Shown here in pieces: positions 63,692 through 64,000 of a stretch of DNA of 64,000 nt (positions are counted from its first letter, which is position 1; each line of letters starts with the position of its first letter). Both the position numbers and the translations under genes were made by a program. The stretch is from Amorphochlora amoebiformis. Its lineage: Eukaryota; Cercozoa; Chlorarachniophyceae. The stretch lies in assembly GCA_054601695.1 (NCBI GenBank), contig BAAHQB010000109.1, positions 496,001 to 560,000 on the forward strand, in the 5' to 3' direction. The notes under the pieces are model-generated. The model searched no databases and was not told the origin of the DNA. It saw only the letters and a list, made by a program, of their open reading frames with translations.

Positions 63692-63745
63692 ATATATATA
63701 ATATAGCGTTCATTAAATATGAAATATGAACATAAAAGCTGAAAT
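63573..63745 (+). repeat. Duplicated island AGCGTTCATTAAATATGAAA
   Basis: Copies at about 63574 and 63704 separated by (TA)n; the second continues to CTGAAATCAG. Confidence 0.9.
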
Positions 63746-63786
63746 CAGCACCCTACCCAAACTCAGTTTTTCACATTCCAGATCCC

Positions 63787-63862
63787 AACCCCAACCCTAA
63801 CCCTAACCCTAACCCTAACTCTAACCCTAACCCTAAGCCTAACTCTAACCCTAATCCTAAGG
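63787..63862 (+). repeat. CCCTAA array
   Basis: About 12 units with CTCTAA and CCTAAG variants. Confidence 0.92.
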
Positions 63863-63868
63863 TTAAAG

Positions 63869-64000
63869 ATGAGGGTAGCCCTAACCTGTGTTCAACAACG
63901 GGAACATACGCGAAACTTCCAACGTAATAATCCGGATCTGGCGGCCCGAAGAATACGGCCTATTTCGGGAATTAGGGCTCAACTTCGGACAGGATTAGGG
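63869..64000 (+). CDS. Open frame running off the window end
   Basis: ATG after the CCCTAA array, 44 codons without stop: MRVALTCVQQREHTRNF, then QRNNPDLAARRIRPISGIRA. Truncated; no family recognised. Confidence 0.3.
   Translation, partial: MRVALTCVQQREHTRNFQRNNPDLAARRIRPISGIRAQLRTGLG

Overview
This window reads as nuclear DNA of an intron-rich eukaryote, most likely a single-celled one; the species cannot be named from the sequence. Evidence: tiny exons (13-258 nt) bounded by GT-AG signals, introns built largely of (TA)n, many interstitial telomere-type CCCTAA/TTAGGG arrays, and no bacterial gene organisation. TAG closes genes 1 and 2 and TGA closes gene 4, so the standard code fits. Almost all long open frames here are translated microsatellite (YIYIYI, NPNPNP, GLGLGL, RERERE, SLSLSL) and are not genes. 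The genes were found by locating short low-repeat islands, testing AG/GT borders and checking that reading phase carries from island to island.

Layout. Gene 1 (+, about 1.6-10.42 kb; 5' end outside the window) is the 3' half of an RGS-domain gene. Gene 2 (+, about 13.36-38.77 kb) encodes three consecutive membrane helices, then an RGS domain (GTPase-activating domain for G-alpha proteins), i.e. a 7TM-RGS receptor. Its 3' half repeats gene 1 exon for exon: ten exons with the same lengths (43, 32, 38, 13, 58, 43, 49, 75, 38 and 35 nt), the same phases and similar peptides. Introns differ greatly in length and repeat content, yet telomere-type arrays, pyrimidine tracts and a CTAG-rich 3' flank sit at matching places. 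Gene 3 (-, about 46.1-41.4 kb) carries a WW domain split over three exons. Gene 4 (+, about 47.4-58.42 kb) has a membrane-helix exon and a phase-consistent C-terminal exon chain; its 3' flank is also CTAG-rich. From 58.4 to 64 kb there are repeats and a few weak candidate exons.

The most unusual theme is that pieces of exons that include a splice junction are tandemly copied into the neighbouring TA-rich intron. I see this near nine different exons. A second point is that gene 2 has two alternative-looking sets of exons for the middle of the RGS domain (26.1-28.6 kb and 31.6-35.0 kb) with identical entry and exit phases, so including both would break the frame. All splice structures are inferred by eye; RNA evidence would decide them.
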